DNA of 64,000 nt from assembly GCF_026385475.1 (NCBI RefSeq), contig NZ_JANIDW010000001.1, positions 372,001 through 436,000 on the forward strand, in the 5' to 3' direction. How positions within the stretch are numbered: the first letter of the stretch is position 1; the number at the start of each line of letters is the position of its first letter. The translations under genes were made by a program, and so were the position numbers. This document shows, one piece after another, positions 27,057 to 35,665 of the stretch. The DNA comes from Bombella saccharophila. GTDB taxonomy: Bacteria; Pseudomonadota; Alphaproteobacteria; Acetobacterales; Acetobacteraceae. Below the pieces are notes generated by a model. That model worked only from the letters and a program-made list of their open reading frames with translations. It was not told where the DNA came from and did not search any database.

Positions 27057-29219
27057 GTGACTGACAGAGCCGATTCCACACATCATGAGGGATATGCAGC
27101 GGCGAAGGGTCTGCATAAATATCACCATTTAGCGTTTATCAATAGGGAATTGTCCTGGTTGGATTTTAACCAGCGTGTTCTGGAAGAAGCGGAAGATCTG
27201 TCCAATCCCCTTTTGGAGCGGGTGCGTTTCCTCTCCATTAGTGCGGGGAATATGGACGAATTTTATGCTGTTCGTGTTGCTGGGTTGATAGATCAGGTCC
27301 ATGATGGAGCTACGAAAAAAAGTGTTGATGGTCTGACACCGACACAGCAGCTAGAGACGGTGCGTTACCAAGCATGGTGTATGCAACAAGAGCAGCAGCG
27401 CATTTGGCACGGCTTGCGTGCGGAATTGGCCAAAGAAAATATTGTCATCGAGTCGATCGATAAGCTGCATCATCTTGATAAAGCATGGTTAAAGGAATAT
27501 TTTGAGGGACAGGTTTACCCTGTCCTGACGCCGGTGGATTTAAATCCAACACATCCTCTGCCATTTATTCCAAGTGGGGGGCAGGCTTTGGTGCTGCGTC
27601 TTAGGGAGACTGATTCGCACAAGCACAAAGCAGATGGTTTAGTTGTGATGCCGCCACAGCTTCCGCGTTTTATCCGTTTGCCGGATAAGCAGGGGGTCAT
27701 CCGTTTTATAGCATTGGAATATGTGATTGCTCATTTCTCCAAGTCGCTTTTCCCTGGGATGCATAGTGTCCCTACAGGGATGATGCGTATCGTGCGGAAT
27801 TTGGACGTTGAGCTTGAGGAAGATGCAGAGGATTTGCTCAATAACTTTGAGAATGCGGTAAAGGAGCGCCGACGTGGTGCGTGCATCCATTTAGAGGTGG
27901 AAGGGACTATCCCTAAGCATGTCATCCGTAAGTTGGGGTTAGAGCGTGATGAAGTCGTCTTGTTACCCAAGATGGCTGGTATGGGCGATGTGAAACAGCT
28001 TATTGTGTCTGACCGGCCGGAGCTGCTTTTTCCCCCCTTTCATGCTGCTATGCCCCAACGTGTGGTGGATCATGGCGGGGATTGTTTTGCCACTATCAAA
28101 GAAAAAGATTTGGTGGTTCAGCATCCTTACGAGAGTTACGATGTTGTTGTGCATTTCCTCCAACAGGCGGCGCAAGACCCAGATGTTATTTCCATTAAGC
28201 AGTCTATTTATCGGACATCGCATGATAGCCCGATTGTTCATGCGTTGATTGCCGCTGTTGAAGCAGGTAAGTCCGTTACGGCCGTGGTGGAATTGCGTGC
28301 TCGGTTTGATGAGGAGGCCAATATCCGTCTAGCGCGTGCACTGGAGACACGGGGTGTGCAGGTTGTTTATGGTCTGGCTGCGTATAAGACCCATGCGAAG
28401 ATGATTCTCGTTGTCCGGCGGGAGGGAGAACGACTGCAATCTTACGCTCATTTTGGGACGGGGAATTATCATCCTAGCACGGCGAAGATTTACACGGATA
28501 TTTCCTTCTTTACGTGTAATCCTGTGTTGGTGGAGGATGCGGCCCGGCTTTTCAATTATACAACGGGCTGTGCGGAACCTCATTTGCAAGCTCTTTGCTG
28601 CTCTCCTCTGACGATTCGTCCTAAATTGGAGGAGCTAGTCCATGCGGAGATGGAGCATGCTCGTGCAGGGCGTCCAGCGCAGATTTGGCTGAAAATGAAT
28701 AGCTTAGTGGACCCGCAATTGATCGAGCTGCTCTATGATGCCTCACAAGCGGGTGTGTCTATTAAGGCAGTGGTACGGGGTATTTGCTGTTTGCGTCCTG
28801 GTGTGAAGGGCCTTTCTGATAATATTGAGGTCCATTCCATCGTCGGGCGTTACCTGGAACATGCACGTGTCTTTGCCTTTGGGAATGGCCAGGCGCTTCC
28901 TTCAGAGAGCGCTAAGCTGTATATCTCCTCGGCAGACTGGATGAAGCGCAATATGGATCGGCGGATTGAGGCGATGGTTCCCATTACTGACCCTGCTGCC
29001 CATGCTCATATTCTCAATCAGATCATGGTTGTGAATTTGCGTGATACATTGCGGAGTTGGAAGATGACCCCAGAGGGTAAGTGGGAGCGTATGGCTCCAG
29101 GTAGTGAGCCTCTTTGTGCCCATGATTATTTCATGGCTCATCCCTCTCCTGCTTATGGGGCGGCGAGTGCCCCTGTAGCACCTGGGTCTCGTGCTGGGGC
29201 AGCAGTACAGGAGTCGTAA
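27057..29219 (+). CDS. ppk1: Polyphosphate kinase 1
   Basis: This 720-residue enzyme reversibly polymerises the gamma phosphate of ATP into polyphosphate at the membrane periphery. Domains in order: N-terminal domain beginning FINRELSWLDFNQRVLEEA (28-46), head domain, and two C-terminal phospholipase-D-like domains. The phosphorylated His is His446 in YKTHAKMILVVRR, followed by HFGTGNYHPSTAKIYTD. A GTG start is supported by GGAGGAG eight bases upstream. A short dyad AATCCT/AGGATT (26952-26968) lies in the 152-bp leader; no Pho box is evident. It is followed after two bases by ppx, so synthesis and degradation of polyP share one transcript. Confidence 0.97.
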   Translation: MTDRADSTHHEGYAAAKGLHKYHHLAFINRELSWLDFNQRVLEEAEDLSNPLLERVRFLSISAGNMDEFYAVRVAGLIDQVHDGATKKSVDGLTPTQQLETVRYQAWCMQQEQQRIWHGLRAELAKENIVIESIDKLHHLDKAWLKEYFEGQVYPVLTPVDLNPTHPLPFIPSGGQALVLRLRETDSHKHKADGLVVMPPQLPRFIRLPDKQGVIRFIALEYVIAHFSKSLFPGMHSVPTGMMRIVRNLDVELEEDAEDLLNNFENAVKERRRGACIHLEVEGTIPKHVIRKLGLERDEVVLLPKMAGMGDVKQLIVSDRPELLFPPFHAAMPQRVVDHGGDCFATIKEKDLVVQHPYESYDVVVHFLQQAAQDPDVISIKQSIYRTSHDSPIVHALIAAVEAGKSVTAVVELRARFDEEANIRLARALETRGVQVVYGLAAYKTHAKMILVVRREGERLQSYAHFGTGNYHPSTAKIYTDISFFTCNPVLVEDAARLFNYTTGCAEPHLQALCCSPLTIRPKLEELVHAEMEHARAGRPAQIWLKMNSLVDPQLIELLYDASQAGVSIKAVVRGICCLRPGVKGLSDNIEVHSIVGRYLEHARVFAFGNGQALPSESAKLYISSADWMKRNMDRRIEAMVPITDPAAHAHILNQIMVVNLRDTLRSWKMTPEGKWERMAPGSEPLCAHDYFMAHPSPAYGAASAPVAPGSRAGAAVQES

Positions 29220-29221
29220 GG

Positions 29222-30739
29222 ATGGTAGAAAACACAGCGCAACGGGGGACTGCTCGTCAGTCCCGCCGGGCGGCGATTGTGGACCTCGGTTCTAACTCGG
29301 TACGGATGGTCGTGTATGAGGGGGTCGCGCGTAACCCCGTTCCCATTTTTAACGAGAAAGCAACATTGCGGCTTGGTGCCGGATTAGAGGCAACAGGCTT
29401 GCTAAGTGAGGAAGGCATCGAGCGCGCGCTGGAGGTTTTGGCTCGTTATCAGGTTATTGGCCAGGCGATGGGGGTGCAGCCCTTTGATGTCTTGGCAACA
29501 GCGGCCGTACGGGATGCGCGTAATGGGGCAGAGTTTGTCCGAGCGGCTCAGATGCGGATGCCTGGGGCACGTTTTCGCGTCCTAAATGGGGAAGAAGAAG
29601 CTGATTATTCTGCCACGGGGGTCTTGTGCGCATTGCCGGCGGCAGATGGTATCGTGGCTGATATTGGCGGAGGCTCTTTAGAGCTGATTCGTGTACGTGA
29701 TGGTGCCTATTTTGATGCTGGAACAACGCCTCTTGGGGTGATTCGTCTTAGAGAACGCTCGGAGGATGATTTAGAGAAGGCCGCGGCGATTGCGCGTAAA
29801 ACATTGGCCGATGTCGCGTGGTTAGAGGATGCGAAGGGCAAGCCGCTTTATTTAGTCGGTGGGGCGTTTCGTGCCTTAGCGCGTTTGCATATGGCGCGGA
29901 CGGATTATCCATTGAATATGGTCCATCTCTTCTGTCTTAACCGCCAAGAGGCTGTCGAGATGGCTGAATGGATTACAGGGGCCAGCCGTAAGCAGATGGA
30001 AAAGATAGGGAATGTCCCCCGCAAACGGATGGTGGACGCTCCTTTTGCTGCACAAGTGCTGTTAGCGTTGCTCGATAAAACGGATGCGCCAGAAGTTATC
30101 TTCAGTGCAGAAGGGCTGCGTGAAGGGTGGTACATGCGCGAGGTTGCCGCTTGTGTAGCCGATGAAGAGCCGATGGAGGCTCTTGCAGGCGAGATGGCAG
30201 GGCGATTAGGGCGGAATGCATCCTTTGCTGGGCCATTACATGCGTGGTTAGCACCGGTCTTTTTATTTGGGTTGGGATGGAAGGACGACGCTTTCCTTTC
30301 CTTACAATTTAGATTGGCTTGTATGGTCTCGGATATTGGCTCCTATGACCATCCGCAATATAGGGCGGAGCAAACATATCGACGGCTTTTATATTGTCAC
30401 GGGGTGGGTTTTTCGCATGAATCGCGCGCCTTTCTTGCCCTCGTGTTAGCTGGACGATACGACATGGACCGGGAAAGCCCTGTTCTAGAGCCGTCGCGTC
30501 GTTTGTTGAGTAAGGAATATTATGAGGCGGCTATTCGGTTAGGGCAGGCATTCCGGCTTGTTTATATGCTCTGTGCAGGCACGGAAGTGTTGCTGGAGGA
30601 GACGCATCTAGCCTTAAAGGATGAGGATCAGCTGGTTCTTAATCTACATGGTAGCCGTTTGCGCTCTGGTGGTAATGCTGTATCGCGCCAGTTGAGCCGG
30701 TTAGCTGAATCTCTAGGGGTGGAGGCTGATTTGCGTTAG
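29222..30739 (+). CDS. ppx: Ppx/GppA exopolyphosphatase
   Basis: This 505-residue member of the ASKHA-fold Ppx/GppA family releases phosphate from the ends of polyphosphate, or hydrolyses pppGpp in GppA forms. It shows the phosphate-binding loops AIVDLGSNSVRMVVYEG (about 19-35) and VADIGGGSLELI, and the catalytic-region segment LNGEEEADYSATG. The C-terminal half is an HD-like helical domain. Sequence alone does not separate Ppx from GppA activity, but its position two bases after ppk favours exopolyphosphatase. The ribosome binding site (TAAGG) overlaps the ppk stop codon. Its stop overlaps the next start (TAGTG). Confidence 0.93.
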   Translation: MVENTAQRGTARQSRRAAIVDLGSNSVRMVVYEGVARNPVPIFNEKATLRLGAGLEATGLLSEEGIERALEVLARYQVIGQAMGVQPFDVLATAAVRDARNGAEFVRAAQMRMPGARFRVLNGEEEADYSATGVLCALPAADGIVADIGGGSLELIRVRDGAYFDAGTTPLGVIRLRERSEDDLEKAAAIARKTLADVAWLEDAKGKPLYLVGGAFRALARLHMARTDYPLNMVHLFCLNRQEAVEMAEWITGASRKQMEKIGNVPRKRMVDAPFAAQVLLALLDKTDAPEVIFSAEGLREGWYMREVAACVADEEPMEALAGEMAGRLGRNASFAGPLHAWLAPVFLFGLGWKDDAFLSLQFRLACMVSDIGSYDHPQYRAEQTYRRLLYCHGVGFSHESRAFLALVLAGRYDMDRESPVLEPSRRLLSKEYYEAAIRLGQAFRLVYMLCAGTEVLLEETHLALKDEDQLVLNLHGSRLRSGGNAVSRQLSRLAESLGVEADLR

Positions 30740-31467
30740 TGCCAGTGGTGAATGTTACGCCATCTCGTTCGGCCGTGGTTCTTCTAATGGGAGGGGCCAC
30801 GGCTTTGTTATGTGGGGTGATGTTGTGTCTTTTTTATTGGCATTATCAAAGTGGAGCTTTGTGGCGTATTGTCCAACATTGTGCGGTGGATGCGGCGCAT
30901 CGTCCTTGTACTATATACAAAGCGAAGGATGGTTATGCCGTGCTAAAAGCACGGGAGGGACAGGGGCAGTATCTTCTTTTACCGACCCAACCTATACGCG
31001 GCATTGAGGCTGATCCTTTATTACATGCCGACACGCCACCTTATGTGCAGCAGGCATGGGAGCAACGTCATTTTGTTGCGTATGCTTATGGTATTCCCAT
31101 AGCTGATGAACGATTTTTATTAGCGATTAACTCTCGTTGGGCACGAAGCCAAGAGCAGCTTCATATTCATATAGATTGTATGAGGGAGGATGTACGGCAA
31201 ATACTGGCCCACATACCGCGTGAGGCTCGTGCGGGAGAGGTGCGTCTCTTGGGGCATATGTACCGGTGGTGGCGTGTCCCCACCCTAGAGCCGCCTGCGT
31301 TGCAAATGGTTTCTTTTTTCCCAAAAGGCGCGGATGAAAGAGAGCGCGGTCGGTATGGTGTGGCAGTTATTGCCTCGCAAGGGGCGTTTCTCTTACTCCG
31401 TAATCGTGCTGGAGGGATGGGCTGGGGGTATGCTGAGGAGCTGCAGGACCATCAATGCCGCCCATAA
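30739..31467 (+). CDS. cdh: CDP-diacylglycerol pyrophosphatase
   Basis: This 242-residue enzyme of the HIT-like superfamily hydrolyses CDP-diacylglycerol to CMP and phosphatidic acid. One N-terminal membrane anchor (about residues 12-34) places the catalytic part outside the cytoplasm. The match to E. coli Cdh is clear along the length: LWRIVQHC, YLLLPTQPIRGIE, LLAINSRWARSQEQLHIHIDC with the HIT-type histidines at 142-146, and the terminal AEELQDHQC. Translation starts at a GTG sharing a base with the ppx stop (TAGTG), so it is coupled to the polyphosphate operon, an unusual partner for this gene. It ends 14 bp before the convergent TIGR02302 gene. Confidence 0.9.
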   Translation: MPVVNVTPSRSAVVLLMGGATALLCGVMLCLFYWHYQSGALWRIVQHCAVDAAHRPCTIYKAKDGYAVLKAREGQGQYLLLPTQPIRGIEADPLLHADTPPYVQQAWEQRHFVAYAYGIPIADERFLLAINSRWARSQEQLHIHIDCMREDVRQILAHIPREARAGEVRLLGHMYRWWRVPTLEPPALQMVSFFPKGADERERGRYGVAVIASQGAFLLLRNRAGGMGWGYAEELQDHQCRP

Positions 31468-31481
31468 CGGGTTGAGAGGGT

Positions 31482-34151
31482 TTAATGCGGCTGGCGCAGT
31501 GGGGCGAGCAGACGGTTGAGGTAATCTAGCTCACTTTGCGGGCGTGTGCGGTCTGAAGCGCGGCGTTGGAGCTCACGTTCAATATCATGGGCACGGTTAT
31601 TTTCATGGTCAGGTATATGCGCATCCGAGTCAGGGCTATCATCTAGCTTCCGCCCGAGCGGGTCTCGGTTTTGAGGTTGTTTTTCCTCCTCTGGCTCGTC
31701 ATTATCCTGATCTTGCCCCCCATTAGGGTCATCTGTGGGGGAGGTCCCTACGCTGCCATTAGGGTCCTCCGTTGGGTTAGAAGAGGGTGGGGGGATGAAG
31801 CCGAGATGACCTTTGGCCTGCTTCTGCATTTCCGTTTGATTATGCTTCATCTCATGACGTGCTTTGGAGAGATCATCCAAAACAGTTTGGATGGCTTTGA
31901 TACTGATATCATCCTGCCGATTTGCCAAATTATGTAGTACAGGCCCCATATCTGCTTCGGCTTTTACAAGATTAGGCATTTTCTTTTTTGTTAAGACTTC
32001 ACCGCGTTTATTTAAGATATGGACAAGGTGGCGTAGGGCATATTGCGTGGCATGATCCTGCCTACGGTCATCAGCGTGGTTTAGAAGGGCTGTGTGCTCA
32101 AGCGGAGTGGTCGGAGGCGGAGCCGCGTCTCGTGGGGCCATGCCTAATTGATTGAGTAATTCTGCCGTGGACATCTGAGAGACGTCCTTATGTTGCTCTG
32201 TTGTCATCGGGGATGATTGCTCGGCAGCGAGGCGTTTTTGGGCATGGTTGAGCAGGTTTGTCTCTTCCCGGATAAGGTCGCGTAGGGCCATACGTTGGCT
32301 TCGTGCTTCTGCTTGGGCCTGCATAGAGGCTGCGAGAGTTTGCATGTCTGGCAACGTTGCTTGGCGCATTTGTTCAGCAGGCTCTAGCATAGCTTGGAGA
32401 TGGTCTAAAGCTTGTGGGATATGCCCTGCTAGCGCGTCAGCTTGCACTTGCCCGGCAAGGCGTGTCCAAGGCATGCCGTTTCCATCAGGCATAGGCATAA
32501 TGAGTCCGTTGCGGTTCGCTTTTTGAAAGATAAACGCCAGATGCTGGTCTAGGGCGTCTTTAAGGCGGTCCAACTCGTCATGTAAGGCGTTTTGCTCATG
32601 CAGCGAGGGGGGGATAGGCTGCTGAGCCAAAGCGCGTAAATGCAGTTGTACCGCATTTTGTAATGCGCGGACATGGAGCATAGAGAGGGCAATCATTTGC
32701 CCATCATGCTGGCGATCCTCATTATATAGTGCATCAAACCAAAGCTGCTCAATAACATCTGCTGTGGAGAGACCTATGCGAATTTGGTTTTGCAGTGCGA
32801 TGAGGGGGAATGCAACATCGTTAGGTAAAGCGAGGTCTGTGAGTAGCTGGAGCGTATGGGCTGTTTGGGTAAGGTCATCTTGCCCGCTGGCAAGGCGTAA
32901 CCGCAAAGCAAGCAGGGCGCGGCTAATGGGGTTGTGGAAGGGACGATGTCCTAGCTTAAATGTCTGAGTTGCGGAGCAAGCCCATTTGCCAGAACTGCTT
33001 TGTGCGCAGAGCCGGCCTACGACGTGCAATCCTGCAAAGGGGTTTTTTGAGAGATCAAGTCGCGTGGTGGTGTTAGCTTTAAGGGTATGAGGTTTTAAAG
33101 GGAGTGGAATAAGTATTTCATGCGCTTTATCTGGGGCATGAGAAGGGGGGATGATGGGATGTAGCTGTACATTTAGGGCAATAACGCCATGCGGTTGGGA
33201 GACAGCCCAAGGGATATTGGTGTGCCAATCATCTTTGTCTTGTGTACCAGCTTTGCCATCCCAGCGTATGTCAGGGGGGGTATCGCGGCTAATTTGTACT
33301 GACCAACGGCTCAGTATCCGGCCACGATAGGTTAAAATGAGTGTGTGGCTGTTATGGAGGGTGGCCTCAACCTGCCATTCTCCAGAAGGAAGATGGCTAT
33401 AATGGGCGTGAACTTTGCCGCGTAAGGAAGGGCGACTTGCTGCGTCCCCTACAAGGATATGCAGCATTGCACCTTCTGGTAGGGAGAGTGGGGGCATGTG
33501 TGGGGTAAGAAAAACCGGTGCCCCAGGCGCATAATGCGGTTGATTGATCCATGCTTGGAGGGAGGGGAGCGGTGCAGCATCGTCATCATGGCCGGGGAGG
33601 AAGCCTGCTTTTAGGCGTAAGCCTAGTTGTGGCCCTGCTAGGGCTGCGAGGCTAGCAAGGCTGATAAGAAGCAAAAGAGCGGTTAGTCGCTCACCCCAAT
33701 GATGGAAGAAACGCGGCGGACGGAGGGAAATGGTCTCTAATGCCGTAAGCAGCCTTTGGCGGTGGAGAGCCCATATATACCCTGTATGATGCTTTTGCTC
33801 ATCAGATAATGTGTCAAGAAGGGCGGGTCGGTCTGTCAGAGCTGCGAGAGGATGAAAGGCGAGCCCAGCATCGCGGGCAATGCGTTGGTCGATCGCCTCC
33901 ATTGAGGGAGGTGGCTCATGATGAAGGGCGTATCCCACCCAAAGAATCATCCCCCCAAAGAGGATGAACTCTAGCACAAAATGAAGATAATCCGGCAGGG
34001 ATTGCGGAAGGTGGAGGCAGGCAGCACACCCCCATAGCCCGATAAGCAGTACAAGCCAGCGCAGATAGTGCCACACACGCTCCACCTGCAACCGGCGGGC
34101 GGCTTTCCGCTTGAGGCGCGCAAATTGGGGGGGGAGGAGTTGGGCCTTCAC
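31482..34151 (-). CDS. TIGR02302/DUF4175 family membrane protein
   Basis: This is an 889-residue protein of a family known from alphaproteobacteria but without assigned function. Two membrane segments near the N-terminus (about 33-75) and a third near 168-190 anchor a large, mostly helical extracytoplasmic or cytoplasmic part with several Gln/His/Leu-rich coiled-coil stretches. Residues after about 780 are low-complexity and acidic (PTDDPNGGQDQDNDEPEEE), followed by the family's conserved terminus RRASDRTRPQSELDYLNRLL. A GTG start lies five bases after the lysA stop, so the two are co-transcribed, as in many alphaproteobacterial genomes. An envelope role is suspected only from topology. Confidence 0.85.
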   Translation of the reverse strand: MKAQLLPPQFARLKRKAARRLQVERVWHYLRWLVLLIGLWGCAACLHLPQSLPDYLHFVLEFILFGGMILWVGYALHHEPPPSMEAIDQRIARDAGLAFHPLAALTDRPALLDTLSDEQKHHTGYIWALHRQRLLTALETISLRPPRFFHHWGERLTALLLLISLASLAALAGPQLGLRLKAGFLPGHDDDAAPLPSLQAWINQPHYAPGAPVFLTPHMPPLSLPEGAMLHILVGDAASRPSLRGKVHAHYSHLPSGEWQVEATLHNSHTLILTYRGRILSRWSVQISRDTPPDIRWDGKAGTQDKDDWHTNIPWAVSQPHGVIALNVQLHPIIPPSHAPDKAHEILIPLPLKPHTLKANTTTRLDLSKNPFAGLHVVGRLCAQSSSGKWACSATQTFKLGHRPFHNPISRALLALRLRLASGQDDLTQTAHTLQLLTDLALPNDVAFPLIALQNQIRIGLSTADVIEQLWFDALYNEDRQHDGQMIALSMLHVRALQNAVQLHLRALAQQPIPPSLHEQNALHDELDRLKDALDQHLAFIFQKANRNGLIMPMPDGNGMPWTRLAGQVQADALAGHIPQALDHLQAMLEPAEQMRQATLPDMQTLAASMQAQAEARSQRMALRDLIREETNLLNHAQKRLAAEQSSPMTTEQHKDVSQMSTAELLNQLGMAPRDAAPPPTTPLEHTALLNHADDRRQDHATQYALRHLVHILNKRGEVLTKKKMPNLVKAEADMGPVLHNLANRQDDISIKAIQTVLDDLSKARHEMKHNQTEMQKQAKGHLGFIPPPSSNPTEDPNGSVGTSPTDDPNGGQDQDNDEPEEEKQPQNRDPLGRKLDDSPDSDAHIPDHENNRAHDIERELQRRASDRTRPQSELDYLNRLLAPLRQPH

Positions 34152-34156
34152 GAGCG

Positions 34157-35482
34157 TTAGGGGCGGGCTAACCAGCTAGGGACAACGTCTTGTGCGAGAA
34201 GCTCATCAAGCGTTTGGCGTTTACGGATGACGGCCTCTTGGCCATTACTAATCATGATTTGTGCTGCAAAAGGACGAGAATTATAGGTCGAGCTCATCAC
34301 TGTGCCATAAGCTCCTGCATCTAAAAGGGCAATAAGGTCGCCTTTTTTAAGAGGTGGTAAGGTACGTTGACGGGCGAAAATATCGCTGCTTTCACAAATC
34401 GGGCCAACAACATCAACGCGTTCTTCAAGCGTGTCTGTAGGTGGGGCGTGTAAGGGTAAGATACCATGCCATGAATCATACATAGCGGGGCGAACAAGGT
34501 CATTCATCCCGGCATCAATGATGACAAAACGGCGCGCTGCCTCTTTAACATCAATAACGCGCGCAAGCAGCACCCCCGCCGGGGCTGCGAGCCAACGGCC
34601 CGGTTCGATATGAAGGTGAACGTCCAATCCCCCCAATGTCTCGGCAATGACCTTAGCCCAGAGCGCAGGCGGGGGAGCGTCCTCACCACGATAGGCGATG
34701 CCAAGCCCGCCGCCGCAATCAATATCGGTGACAGATAAACCATCTGCGCGGAGGGTCTTAACGAGCTCCGCAATGCGTTCATACCCTTTGCGGAAGGGGG
34801 CTTCCGCCAGCATTTGGCTACCGAGATGGACCGCTAGACCGACAAGCTCCACCCCCTTCATCTCCTGTTGTGTGCGGCGATATAAGGCAGGGATGAGGTT
34901 ATAAGCGATGCCAAACTTATCTTCAGCGCGTCCGGTTGTGATTTTACTATGGGTTTGGGCATCAATATCGGGATTAACGCGGAAGGCAACGCGCACACGT
35001 TGTTGAAGGGTCTCGGCAAGGTGGTTGATGCGGGTTAGTTCTTCAATACTTTCGATATTGATTTGGCCTATGTTTTGCTGGATGGCATAGGTCAATTCGT
35101 CATCAGTTTTACCGATTCCCGAAAAGACGATATGGCGCGCTTTCATCCCCGCTGTAAGGGCGCGCTTTAGCTCCCCCCCGCTGACAACATCCGCGCCAAA
35201 GCCACATTGTGCGAGGACGCTTAAGCAGGCTTGATGATCCTGCGCTTTTACGGCGAAATGATAGCCCATAGATAGGCCGCGCTCGTTAAAAGCGGCCTGC
35301 ACGTTATGCGCACGTTGGCGCAATGTGTCGGCACTGATAACCCAGCTTGGCGTACCATAACGCTCAGCAAGGGGGGCTAGGGCTGTTCCATCCATCATTA
35401 AACCCTGCTTGTTGTCATAATGCAGGTTGGGATGAGTCGCGAGGAGGCGATGGAAGGTCGGGTCTGAAGCTGTGGACGTCAT
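34157..35482 (-). CDS. lysA: Diaminopimelate decarboxylase
   Basis: This 441-residue fold-type III PLP enzyme removes CO2 from meso-diaminopimelate, the last step of lysine synthesis. Motifs: YHFAVKAQ with the PLP lysine, GFGADVVSGGEL, HLGSQ, DCGGGLGIAY, EPGRWLAAPAG, and the subunit-shared VGPICESSD active-site Cys segment. Length is slightly longer than usual (about 420). It is upstream of the TIGR02302 gene in an operon and divergent from the glycosyltransferase-like gene, with 183 bp between starts. No lysine riboswitch is recognisable upstream. Confidence 0.96.
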   Translation of the reverse strand: MTSTASDPTFHRLLATHPNLHYDNKQGLMMDGTALAPLAERYGTPSWVISADTLRQRAHNVQAAFNERGLSMGYHFAVKAQDHQACLSVLAQCGFGADVVSGGELKRALTAGMKARHIVFSGIGKTDDELTYAIQQNIGQINIESIEELTRINHLAETLQQRVRVAFRVNPDIDAQTHSKITTGRAEDKFGIAYNLIPALYRRTQQEMKGVELVGLAVHLGSQMLAEAPFRKGYERIAELVKTLRADGLSVTDIDCGGGLGIAYRGEDAPPPALWAKVIAETLGGLDVHLHIEPGRWLAAPAGVLLARVIDVKEAARRFVIIDAGMNDLVRPAMYDSWHGILPLHAPPTDTLEERVDVVGPICESSDIFARQRTLPPLKKGDLIALLDAGAYGTVMSSTYNSRPFAAQIMISNGQEAVIRKRQTLDELLAQDVVPSWLARP

Positions 35483-35556
35483 GCCTGCATGATTACAGAC
35501 CAGTAGCGTAAATGGGAAGATGTCTCTTGTAGGGAAAGACCTTATCTTTGGTGCAA

Positions 35557-35581
35557 AGAGCAGGGAGAATGCTCTGTTTTT
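35557..35581 (+). terminator. Terminator-like hairpin in the leader of the glycosyltransferase-like gene
   Basis: AGAGCA and TGCTCT form a 6-bp stem with a 7-nt loop, followed by GTTTTT. It lies 85 bp before the start of the gene at 35666 and after the divergent lysA start, with no coding sequence ahead of it on this strand. It may be an attenuator or end a short leader RNA. Confidence 0.4.
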
Positions 35582-35665
35582 GAAATTATTTATTTAATAA
35601 AAGAGATTAGTCTTTAGGAAATGCAGAGATGTTAGCCTCTCAAAAAGGAAGGGTATTAATATATT

